From: Ignelater luminosus
Lineage: Eukaryota > Arthropoda > Insecta > Coleoptera > Elateridae
DNA length: 64,000 nucleotides
Assembly: GCA_011009095.1 (NCBI GenBank)
Contig: VTPC01002353.1
Coordinates: 62,001 to 126,000 of the forward strand
Direction of reading: 5' to 3'
Part shown: in pieces, positions 48,898 to 59,291 of the stretch
Layout of the letters: each line of letters starts with the position of its first letter
Position numbering within the stretch: the first letter of the stretch is position 1
Program-made: the position numbers and the translations under genes
Notes under the pieces: generated by a model
The model's database searches: none
The model's input: only the letters and a program-made list of their open reading frames with translations
Told to the model about the DNA's origin: nothing

Positions 48898-49118
48898 CGG
48901 TCAGGCCTTGGATTGTGAACATAATGAAAATGTGCTCGTAATCCATAGCACTCGTATATCAAAGCGAATTTCCCTATAAGTAAAACCCTTAGCAGACTAA
49001 GACAAAGCAATGTACACGTACTACTCCTATTGCTCGTATAGCAAGACCTCGCTCGTATATTTATTAATTTTTTTGCTCGTCTTGCAAACCAAGCTACTAG
49101 CAATCCAAGGTTTGACTG
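48898..49118. mobile_element. 221-bp MITE with CCTTGGATTG ends, TA target
   Basis: Left CGGTCAGGCCTTGGATTG; the right is the inverse of CAGTCAAACCTTGGATTG. TA lies outside both ends. Interior words GCTCGTAATCCATAGC and GCTCGTATAGCAAGAC form a loosely palindromic series of CTCGTA motifs. No coding capacity. Confidence 0.8.
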
Positions 49119-50990
49119 TATACTACACGACCCATGTAGACAACTACAACTGGAAAGAAAATACACGCAACAAAAAACAACACAGTAATAAAATGCAATT
49201 AAAAAGTAACACACAAAAGCAGAAAATACCAAAATGGCAGTTGAGATTAAAACAGAAAATATCCTAACTAAGACATGAACTAGGGATCCTAATCAGTTAC
49301 AAAAATGGTAATATAAACAATAGGAATAAGAACAAAGTGAATGGAATAAAAAGGAAATACGCGACTCGCACCCAATTCGAATCGGCAGGAAAAAGCTTGT
49401 CAAGTACACAGAACGGTTACGAAAATACAATAAAAGCTATAAAAGGAAGAAAGACAATAAATTCTTTGAAACAAACGAAGAAAAATTCTATAAAGTACTC
49501 TACTTTGTAAATAGCACCCATAGTGATAATGCAAAGGATACACACCGAACACGACTGACGTAGAAACATTGGTAACATTTTTTTGGTGGGGGGAGCATGA
49601 ACTACAATAGAGATGCTTCCTGGATGCAGATAATAGAGGAGAAAACACAAAATATACAATACGTGAATAAACATACAATAGACATGCAAGAATTCAAAAA
49701 AGTAATAGCTAAACTCTACAATTGGAATCAGCCAGGGCACGAGATTACCTACGAGCATACTAACATATTTATAGAATCGCCACACGAGATCCCTTCATGC
49801 CTCAGCTAAAGAGTCCACGACTGACGGATACCTCCAAATACACGCCCAGTGCTTGTTTGAACGCCTTGTACAAGGTAATCACCTCGTGTACCACACGACG
49901 AATAATTCCTAAGACGATATACTAGCCGAAGACCTGGAGTTTCGAGCAGAAAGCCGAGGTTGCAAAGAGCAGCTGATAATAAACGGCATCATTCTTAATC
50001 AAGCAATCAAAAAACAACAGAAGTCTGTATACTGCATTTATTGACTTCACAAAGCCTTTGACAGCGTCCCTTGTGCCTGACTCATACACGTATTACAGAT
50101 TTACAGAATAGATCCTAAGAGAATTGACTGTCTCAAAACACTGACAAACACAATACATCAACAGATGTTGAAAATTTTAAAAGAAAGGTCAGAACTATCC
50201 CCTTTCAGCAAAAGAGAGAACAAACATACCCAGAGGAAAAGCAGGAAGGGGCATAATATACATATACAATATGCACAATAAACAAATCAATAATCTAAAT
50301 AGATATTTTAATGGGAAAGGGATTTACTCAGAAATACACCGAGCTGTCAAATATGCAGATGACGGTCTCGCTTCTCTCAATATAGTAAGAAACATCAGCA
50401 CAAAAAATGTGAAAACATTATAAGAAGTAATAGAGCAATGGAAGACGGGTAATACACGGAAAACATTCTTAGAATGGCTGAAAATGGGACGAACTTACCC
50501 GGAAACCGAAGGGTTTATTATACCTTTTCAAAATGGAGCAATCACAACGAAAAACTACCAAAGCATATAATCAAAGACTCAACAGTAAACAATGATAACT
50601 GCAGGACATAGAAAACAATAGGACATGTATTAAATGGTCGTACGTGTCTAGCACAAACACAATATACGAAAATACTATTACACTGGGGAAAATAGTTCAC
50701 TGCAACATAGCGTGCAATCTAAAAAACTGATTAACACTATCACACCTCACCACAAGTACACACCAGAAAGAATCTTAGAAAACGAGAGGCATAAAGTATA
50801 TTGGAACAGAACTGTTCTAGACGACATACAAAGCGAACTATGCTAGTATTGGAAAAACTTCGCAAATCTGCTACAATAATAGATTTTGGAAACTATATGC
50901 AAGTAAACAACAAACCCTATATGATGAAGAGCAAAAAGATAATAATAATAATAAACAGTCACAAAAATACAGGAAGCGCTCTCCTTGGAT
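49119..50990 (+). pseudogene. Non-LTR retrotransposon relic (R2/R4-like reverse transcriptase)
   Basis: Across changing frames the order of an R2/R4-like ORF is visible. First come KIPKWQLRLKQKIS and then the pre-RT part, DASWMQIIEEKTQNIQYVNK and IAKLYNWNQPGHE. The RT fragments are CKEQLIINGIILNQAIKKQQ and TAFIDFTKPFDSVP (the conserved FID-KAFDSVPH block), then HVLQIYRIDPKRI. C-terminal pieces after the RT are MGRTYPETEGFIIPFQNGAI and HHKYTPERILENERHKVYWN. More than ten stops and shifts interrupt it. The YADD-like motif is readable as VKYADDG near 50350. No nuclease domain or 3' tail can be delimited. The clade assignment is from memory of similar insect proteins. Confidence 0.75.
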
Positions 50991-51492
50991 AAACAAATAA
51001 AGCTCATATCAAATAAGTTTGTCAAATATTCGATTACATACAAATCCATTTTGGTAAACTTACTTCTAAAGTAGTTGTTTATGTAACTGTTTACAGTCTC
51101 TAAAATAATTGTTTTAGAGTCTGTTAATATTTTACGGACTAATTTTATTTTGTTTCTAAGCAACACATAGTAACCGTACTAGACAATGCAAATATAATTA
51201 GATGCAAAATTATTAATTTTCAATAACTAGTCCACAAAAATACCACTTTGGTGGCACTTTCAAATTTTTTCTGCATTTCCGGTTAAATCGGAATGAACAC
51301 AACTTTGGTACTTTAAATGACACCCTGTATTTTTTGTGGCATTTTTTGATTCTCCCATGTTTTTCTCATTCTGGACATATAGAATTTTATAGGTGTTGCG
51401 TAAGAATTTTTTTGCTCTAAATTCCACAAGAAGTTTGTAAGTGTTCAAAACAGCTGTTGTCTACATGTAACAATCGTAAAACAGCAGACAGC

Positions 51493-51718
51493 CTTTTAAA
51501 AAGCAAAAACGCTATGGCCATGGAAAACAAAATTTAAAAAATGTTTTTAATTAGTCAGAACAGAAACTGTTGAACAGTAACTACAAAAAGAAGAAAGTAA
51601 CACACTCTAACGTTGAATTAATAAATTTCGTCAAATTTGCCATTTTACAGATAAACAATAATTCTGTCAGATTTGAAGTTTTGTTTTCCACGGCCATAGC
51701 GTTTTTGCTTTTTAAAAG
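51493..51718. repeat. 226-bp inverted repeat
   Basis: CTTTTAAAAAGCAAAAACGC, continuing TATGGCCATGGAAAACAAAA, pairs with its inverse at about 51679-51718 with one mismatch. The 79-codon frame at 51570-51809 runs into the right arm and is not a gene. Probably a MITE; no TSD evident. Confidence 0.75.
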
Positions 51719-52492
51719 TTCTTTTTTCGTTACTATTTGTTATTGCTTGCATTTGGGCATAAGGCGACTTGATGCCCTTATTTCATTTATTCTCGAGGTT
51801 TTGACTTAATTTGTTTAGTTTTTAGCGAATTTGAAGGAAAATCGACTCAAGCCAAAGCAAGCACAAATTATAATAATCCTTGTTTACTACGAATGCTCTT
51901 CTGAATAAAATTCAATTTGTTAAATTAAATATCCAGTAATAAAGACGATCTTAAATCTTTGTGTAAAATACACTGGTGAACCTATTTAAGACAATCAAAA
52001 TAAGTTTTAGAGCTCGCCTTCTTGATCATAAACCAGCATATCATTTCGCTGAGTAATAAGAGATACTCTCCTCGATGGTGAGGTACAACCTGCAAAATAT
52101 TAAAATATTTTCTTATGAGACATCTGCAAATATTAGGTTAGTAATTAATAAATCGATTTTTAAATAAAATAGTCAGTTTGATTGATACTAATTCCACCAC
52201 GAAGAAGCGTTTAGTTGGAAGTTCAAGATTATAACTTTTTCACAAAAACATGAAATGTACAAATTTTCTAGGAATTCTAAGTTGCCTGTCTAAAAACCAC
52301 TATTTGTAGAATCCTGTATTGACAGGGTTAAGCTTGGATGTGGAGTACATTTCTCCAGTAGGGTATTCATGATAAGTGGGAGATTTTTGTATGAACTCGA
52401 TGCCGATGAATGATGTGATGCAAGAACGAGCATCCTAATTGGGCGTCAGCCACTATTAATTGAACACAAGTTATGAAAAGTAAAATATCAAG

Positions 52493-52538
<46 letters not shown>
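52493..52538. repeat. (AAT)n microsatellite
   Basis: About 15 AAT units, followed by AAACAGC. Confidence 0.95.
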
Positions 52539-52540
<2 letters not shown>

Positions 52541-53204
52541 CAGCACCATTAAATGAGATTTTGTTGTACTTGAATAAAATTTTACCTAACGTTCATTTAA
52601 CTCGCTTGTCTAACTACACAAGTTAGGTTTATTACCTCCAGACGATATTCAAAAGTTAGATAATCATAAACCAACACAGTAACTCGCCGTCTAGTTTTTG
52701 TTGGACCCGTCACCAAGGTTTATTCTACTCACAATCTAGTGGTGTCGTTGCAGGAATTAGAAGAAAACCGACCATGAACATAGAGGTGCTCTTTTTCTTG
52801 ATAAGGCATCGATATTCTAAATATGATTACTTAACAACCGTCAGAAACAACACACAAGATACAAGTTCGTAGCTTGGAAAATTATTTAGGGCGAAGGGAA
52901 GCTTTTTGGTAGAAGGACATCATATTTTTTCCATTTACCGCTGAATTTGACGTACACGGGGACTCGAAATCTGGTTGGGTTTAGGAGCAGTAATCAGGCT
53001 TACATGCTGCTGTCAGCAATAAAAACGCTTTTAAAAATGATGCCTTTGCTTTTATGGAAATTGACCTTTGCTATCGATCGTCCAGAAGCCTTTAATCGAC
53101 AGCGCTCGTAATTGCTGCTTGCTCCTGAATACAAGGACTGCTTCGTTCCCACCGAGCGCTCCCCTTATATTGCGTTATATTTATTATATTTATATTATTT
53201 TTTT

Positions 53205-54293
53205 CACGTTCGTTAAAAAAAGTGCAACATTTTTCATTAATTTCCGTTTATAAAGGATGCGTTTGTTTCATCGCGATAGAAGCGTGAAAAAAAGTGCCAT
53301 AACGGTTCATTTTTTCACGCATTTGGGTGAAAAAAAGTATCGTAACGTGTCATTTTTTAACGCAAAATATTTAAACACATAGGAGGCTACCGTTGTTGAT
53401 ACACACTGGCTTTTGTCAGAAATTAGTACGCATCGATGTGACGCGTCGAGAAAGCTGTTATTGAAGTAGGTAGTTCTTGATTTTTATTACGAACGTGAAA
53501 AAAGTTTTGTATGCAATTCGTGAGTAAAATTACTTTTTTTCACTCGGCGGATTTGCGCACTCGCCTACGGCTCGTGCGGCAAACTTTCCTTCTCGTGAAA
53601 AAAACATACACTTTACTCACTTGTTGCATAAATAACTATTTTTCACGTTCGTNNNNNNNNNNNNNNNNNNNNNNNNNNNNNNNNNNNNNNNNNNNNNNNN
53701 NNNNNNNNNNNNNNNNNNNNNNNNNNNNNNNNNNNNNNNNNNNNNNNNNNNNNNNNNNNNNNNNNNNNNNNNNNNNNNNNNNNNNNNNNNNNNNNNNNNN
53801 NNNNNNNNNNNNNNNNNNNNNNNNNNNNNNNNNNNNNNNNNNNNNNNNNNNNNNNNNNNNNNNNNNNNNNNNNNNNNNNNNNNNNNNNNNNNNGTTATTG
53901 AAGTAGGTAGTTCTTGATTTTTATTACGAACGTGAAAAAAGTTTTGTATGCAATTCGTGAGTAAAATTACTTTTTTTCACTCGGCGGATTTGCGCACTCG
54001 CCTACGGCTCGTGCGGCAAACTTTCCTTCTCGTGAAAAAAAGATACACTTTACTCACTTGTTGCATAAATAACTATTTTTCACGTTCGTTAAAAAAAGTG
54101 CAACATTTTTCATTAATTTTCGTTTATAAAGGATACGTTTGTTTCATCGCGATAGAAGCGTGAAAAAAAGTGACATAACGTGTCATTTTTTAACGCAATA
54201 TATTTAAAAACAAAACATAGAAGGCTGCCGTTGTTATGATACACACTGGCATTTGTCAGAAATTAGATCGCATCGATGTGACGCATCAACACT
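53205..54293. repeat. Tandem array, period about 438 bp, roughly 2.5 copies, gap in the middle copy
   Basis: CACGTTCGTT (or CACGTTCGT at the gap edge) recurs at 53205, 53644 and 54081 (steps 439 and 437). GTTATTGAAGTAGGTAG recurs at 53457 and 53894 (step 437). The unit has two parts. One contains AGTGCAACATTTTTCATTAA and GTGAAAAAAAGTG words; the other (for example 53487-53652) is itself bounded by ACGAACGTGAAAAA and TTTTTCACGTTCGT, like a MITE. Frames inside (for example 53511 and 53948) are identical translations of the repeat, not genes. Confidence 0.88.
53653..53893. other. Assembly gap (241 N)
   Basis: The gap replaces the portion of a repeat unit between a CACGTTCGT word and the next GTTATTGAAG. 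Its length agrees with the flanking period, so it behaves as a sized gap inside a tandem array. Confidence 1.
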
Positions 54294-54830
54294 TTGGTCG
54301 ACTTACTCTAAACTAAAGTCTACACTATTAACAAATAACAATGTGGATATAAGTAAATACTCAAAACCAAACAAAGGCAACGATTTAAAACAGGGTATTT
54401 GTTCCAGGGAAGCTTTTGTTTGGTACCGTTATTTGTGTTAGATTTGAATTTGCTGAAAACTGTCTCCGGGATAATAATTGGAACTGCAAGCTGTACTGTC
54501 AGAATGAACACCAATTTGTGTCTTAAGTTATCATGAAGATCTTACAAACATTTGATAAATCTAGATATCATTTCAACGTTACCTAAACTATTCAGTTTAT
54601 TGCATCACCCATTCAGTGCACTGTTATCAACGAACCTTGCATCTTCCCTTGGAATGCAGTAGAATGAAATTCCTAATTTCAAACGATAATTTATGCTTTA
54701 GCCATATGCTTATGCATATCAATCTTAAAACCTGCCCGAGGATCATCGACCTTGCATGGAAAACAGGAAAAACCTGAAAAAGTTCAGGGGCGAAAAGTAG
54801 AGAAAAAGTCATGAAATTTGGGGAAATATA
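54294..54830. other. No gene seen
   Basis: Short frames without domain content. It forms the right flank of the tandem array and the left flank of family P copy 2. Confidence 0.4.
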
Positions 54831-54832
54831 TA

Positions 54833-55687
54833 CAGTGTGTCCACATTTCGATGGTCACTATTGGGATCTTAGAAATTGTAAGTTACGAAGTAGATTAAAT
54901 TAGAAGCGATTTGGCTATTTTGGAGATTAATTTACTTGTGCTTTTTTTTCAAAAAAGTTTATGGCTTACTAGATATTTGCCAAAAAACGAAATTATCTTA
55001 TTTTTTTTAAATAAAAACTATTTCTCATGTAGTGTGCCATGGCTTTAAACATGAAGATTATTGATTTTGGTCAGATAAATTACACTTGTTATGTAACAAT
55101 TGCTAAAAAAAAGGAGACGCTTTTAAGATACTTTACTGAGCATTCACAGATATTATCAAATAAGCAGTTAATGCTCCGTAAAACACCTTAAAAGCGTATT
55201 TATTTTGTTTGAGCAATTCTTACATAATAAATGAATATGTGTGTTAGATGTCATGGCACACTATGATGAAAAATGATTTTCTTTTCATAACTCGGTAAAA
55301 CAATAGATAGTTATGTCAAACCATGTATCGCTGAATAGCATTTAAGGCGTGCAGTTCAGTAATATGGAAATCAAGTAGGCGTTCCATTAAAAAAAAATTG
55401 GATTTACGAAAATAATTTTTTTGTGTTTCGGAGTAAATTCTCTAAAACACCCTCGTTGCTGTTCTCTTCTATGTTATCTTTGCTCGTTCCTGAGATATTT
55501 CACTTAAAAAAAAAATAAGATAATTTCGGTTTTAGCAAATATGTAGTAAACCGTGAACTTTTTTGAAAAAACAAAAACATAAGTAAATTGATCTCCAAAA
55601 TAGCCAAATTTCTTCTAATTTAATTGACTTCGTATCTCTTATAGTTTTCGAGATTCCATTAGTGAGCATCGAAATGTGGACACACTG
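54833..55687. mobile_element. Palindromic MITE family P, copy 2 (complete)
   Basis: Begins CAGTGTGTCCACATTTCGAT and ends ATCGAAATGTGGACACACTG, exact inverses, with TATA at left and TATA at right. The arms match through most of 855 bp, including GTGTGCCATGGC near the centre of each arm. This is the best reference copy of the family in the window. No frame of note. Confidence 0.92.
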
Positions 55688-57933
55688 TATAGAAGTTAAG
55701 GAATTTAATTCTTTTGTCTGGAATTTCTAATGAAACAAAAATCTTTTACTGTGTATTAGACCAATACAAGACACGACCAGTTCGCACGCCACCGCGCCAT
55801 TATGAGACTTGTGGCATTCACGCGAAACTTACCGATATTATTTCTGAGTAATAAGATAATAATAATAAGTCTCGATGGCGCATCGGCCTTTAAGTAGTAC
55901 ACGCAGGTTTCAGAAAAATGTCGCGGAACATCTGGAAGATTTAGGGAATTTGATTTGCAATGTAAAGCCCAAACTCTAATCGCAGGTGAGCCGTTAGAAG
56001 TCTAATGGTTGATGACCTCAGATTGTTCGTTAGAGGATGAGACTAAAAAGTAGAAGTGACCTATTGGATGACGTTGTTTCCAAACATAAATCTTTTAACA
56101 AAGTAAAGCCCAAGTGGTGCTTATAGCTTAAAATGAACCCAAAAGGAACAAGAAGATCAGCAACGTGAATTTAGTTTTTTTCTTAACCATTCTGAACTAA
56201 TTTAGACCACCACCAGGTACACGTTTCATGTCAGTATATCCAAGCGCAGCTAACTGCTTAGTTTGCACCTATTAGGAAAATCTGTAGTTGGTTTCTTCAA
56301 AACCAGTAGCTACATAATGAATTTATAAATGAACGAAGCTATTATCGGCAAAGATGACTACTAAAATAAGATAACTCTCATGCGATCAACGAAATACAAA
56401 CATACTATACAATGTAGTGTGATTAAAATTCTACTTACCTATTTCTTTAGTTGCATTAGAAGACTTATTTAGAGAGCTCTCGCAGGAGAAACTGTCATTG
56501 TTATTCAGACATGTATTAATTCTGACTAAACAGAATATGTAACTACAAAATGGAACACTTTATCTTGCGGGGAGAATTAAATTATAGCTTTTTGAGGCGA
56601 AACGAGCCCTCCTTATTGAAGGACACTGTATATTCCAACTTTTTACAAAAATTAATGACAATTCAATGTTTTCGATTTTATCTCGACAAAAAGTCATGCT
56701 GAGATAGCTGTTATGATAGAATTTCCCGAAAGCTATTTTCTAGACGAGTTGGCTAAAAATCTCGATATTACCAGAACCAAAATTACGTTTTGCAGACATC
56801 ATAAAACAAGAGGAGAACGCTTTTAAAAGTTCGAATGATCTTAAAAGGCATTACCCGCTACCAACTCATAAACTGACCCAGCCAATCTTAAAAGGAAAGG
56901 AAGTTTATTGCAAGTTATATGGCTGTTTGCGTGGTCTGCTGCGACTTGCGAGTGACTCAGGTCGGTTCTACGATATACTATAACTAATGCAAGTTGTCTC
57001 GCATTTTTCGTTTCCGTTTTAATATTGTTATTTTCTTTTGTTCATTTACGTTTTAAAACAAAGAACGCGAAGGAAATTATTAGAAATATTTGCTTATATT
57101 ATGCATTAATTTTATGTAGGAAATAATAATAATTAATATGGAACAAATGGAATTATGGAAATAGTTCGAATTTCTAAAAATCAAGCTTGAAATCGTTAAT
57201 AACTGATGTCTTGATCCGCTTGTTAAAGCTTAATTTGTTTTTTCCTGTGTGGTGCAATGGTTATTTTAAAGAAGCTTTAAAGTAAAGTACAAGACAATTT
57301 TGCTCGATTTAAATCTGCTAAAAGTGAAAAATGACTGTGAAATAGCAACAATTTTTCTTACTTGTTTAATTAAGAATGACTACAACTAACAATTTAGAAT
57401 GCAACAAGTACAATTAGATACATCCATTTAAAAATTACACAATTTGAGATGCGTCTTTTATTAAAACTAATTTTGAAAAGCGAGACAAGAGTAAAAAAAA
57501 CGCGTTTTATAATACGAGTTTTATGAACTTTTAATGCGTTTGATGTTATTGTACTGCATACAAAAGCATCTAACGCGACATTTATTTCTGTACATGAAAC
57601 GATCGGCAGCTTAATAAAAGAAAGTTTAATTTCTTATGTAGTGAACTAATGATGGAAAGCGTACTGATACATTATGTTGTACACCATCCATCATTTGCTT
57701 GAAATATTTGAATTTTTAGCTTGCAACTGGATACGTATTATAGCTTGGATATTGAATAAAAATAAAGATTTTGCTTTGGGACATTTATGACATTATATTC
57801 GGTTTAATTGTTACTACAAAGTCAGCATTTACACATTTTTATTTATTAATTAGTGAACAAAACAGATGAATATAGAAATTTGACACTTTTGGCACCTCCA
57901 CCAATACGCGATAATGGGAAAAACATTTATATA
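55688..57933. other. No gene supported
   Basis: Some moderately GC-rich stretches (55770-56160) look like old retroelement debris, but no motif is convincing. The rest is AT-rich. Confidence 0.4.
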
Positions 57934-58681
57934 CAACGTCTGTCGCAAAAGTAACCGAGTTTTTTAAATATAAAGAAAAATAGTAGCGCCATCTATACGA
58001 AACGTTTGCAGTTAGATAATTGAAGCAGTATTGGCTGAAAATGAGTTTCGAACAAAGAGCTCGCAGAATTTATTTCGTTTTAAATTTGGTAAAACGTTTA
58101 CCGAGACTTATCAATCGATGCAACAAGTGTATGACGATATGTACGTTTGGTCTAAACGGTTTGAAGCGGATCGGGAAGACATTTACGACGGCGTTCGGTC
58201 AGGTTATCCGCAGACAGCAATCGCCGAAGAAAGCATCGAGAAAGAGCAAGTCTTCGGTTGGAAAATGAGCTGGAATTATCGACAGACACGATTTATCGCA
58301 TTTTGCCGAGCATTTGAAATGTTCCAAAGATTGTGCGCGCTTTGTTCATCACCCATTGTCTGATGACCAAAAACTGGATCGAGTTAAACATAGCAGAGAC
58401 ATCGTTAAAACCGCTTAAGGACGTGGCGTTTCCAGTTTCCAATACAACTCCGCAAAAACAGCGGCAAAGTGCTGAATGGAAGTCGCTAGAGGAGGAGAAA
58501 GTCATTTCTCGACCACTGTCAATTTATGCGCTCTAGCTCAGTTGGTACTGGTTCAGCTGTCTAACCAATTCTACAGATTGTCAACGAAGAATGTATTTAC
58601 CAACTGCAAACCTTTGGAAGAAATCGTGCTACAATTCTTCTCTATGTTTAAAAAGTTTGGTTACTTTTGTGAGAAGCGATG
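57934..58681 (+). mobile_element. Internally deleted mariner element, 748 bp
   Basis: Ends CAACGTCTGTCGCAAAAGTA and the inverse of CATCGCTTCTCACAAAAGTA, both followed inwards by ACC; TATATA adjoins each end. Inside is a broken mariner transposase. Full mariners are about 1.3 kb, so nearly half the element is missing. The right TATATA is shared with the next element, family P copy 3. Confidence 0.88.
58020..58420 (+). pseudogene. Mariner transposase N-terminal relic
   Basis: One frame encodes FRTKSSQNLFRFKFGKTFTE, TYQSMQQVYDDMYVWSKRFE and DIYDGVRSGYPQTAIAEESI, the N-terminal helix-turn-helix and GRP-like linker of mariner (usually RSGRPST; here RSGYPQT). After frameshifts, IEKEQVF, then LELSTDTIYRILP-type and ARFVHHPLSDDQKLDRVKHS pieces continue. 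The catalytic DDD region is absent. The other frames here (58020-58268, 58333-58536) are parts of the same relic or shadows. Confidence 0.82.
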
Positions 58682-58687
58682 TATATA

Positions 58688-59291
58688 CAGTGTGTCCACA
58701 TTTCGATGCTTACTATTGGGATCTCGGAAATTGTAAGGGATACGAAGTCGGTTAAATTGGAAGAAATTTTGCTATTTTGAAGATCAATTTACTTATGCTT
58801 TTGTTTTTTCAAAAAAGTTCACGGATTACTAGATATTTGCTAAAAACGAAATTATCTTATTTTTTTAAGTGAAATATCTCAGGAACAAGGAAAGATAGAA
58901 AAGAACAGCAAAGAGGGTGTTTTAGAGAATTTACTCCGAAACACAAAAAAATTATTTTCGCAATTGTCTTTTGTTTTGCTTCGGCGGTGAAACGTAAATC
59001 CATTTTCTTTTCTAATGGAACACCCACTTGATTTCCATATTACTGAACTGCGCGCCTTGAATGCTTTTCAGTGATACATGATTTGACATAGCTATTCTTT
59101 TGTTTTACCGAGTTATGAAGTAAAAATCATTTTTCACCATGACATCTAACACACAAAGTCGTGGATTTGCATCCGATAAATTCATTTGTTATGCAAAAAT
59201 TGCTAAAACGAAATAAATACGCTTTTAAGGTGTTTTACGGAGCATTAGCCGCTTATTTGATGCTATATGTGAATGCTCAGTAAAGTATCTT
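58688..59291. mobile_element. Palindromic MITE family P, copy 3 (truncated)
   Basis: Starts CAGTGTGTCCACATTTCGAT at 58688, next to the mariner. It follows copies 1 and 2 through ATTGGGATCTCGGAAATTGT and later GAATGCTCAGTAAAGTATCT, then stops matching at about 59291. About one third of the second arm is missing. Confidence 0.88.

Larger units (their letters stand above)
50991..53204. other. No gene; minor repeats
   Basis: Contains the inverted repeat at 51493-51718, the AAT microsatellite at 52493-52538 and a dispersed-repeat remnant near 52395-52440. A CACCCTG end at about 51322-51328 has no partner. No exon seen. Confidence 0.4.

Noticed and set aside
53205-54293. CRISPR-like reading of the repeated units
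   Set aside because: Units are about 438 bp with no short spacers; this is a eukaryotic tandem repeat.
58525-58560. tRNA A-box-like TAGCTCAGTTGGTA
   Set aside because: It sits within the mariner relic and no B-box or cloverleaf follows.
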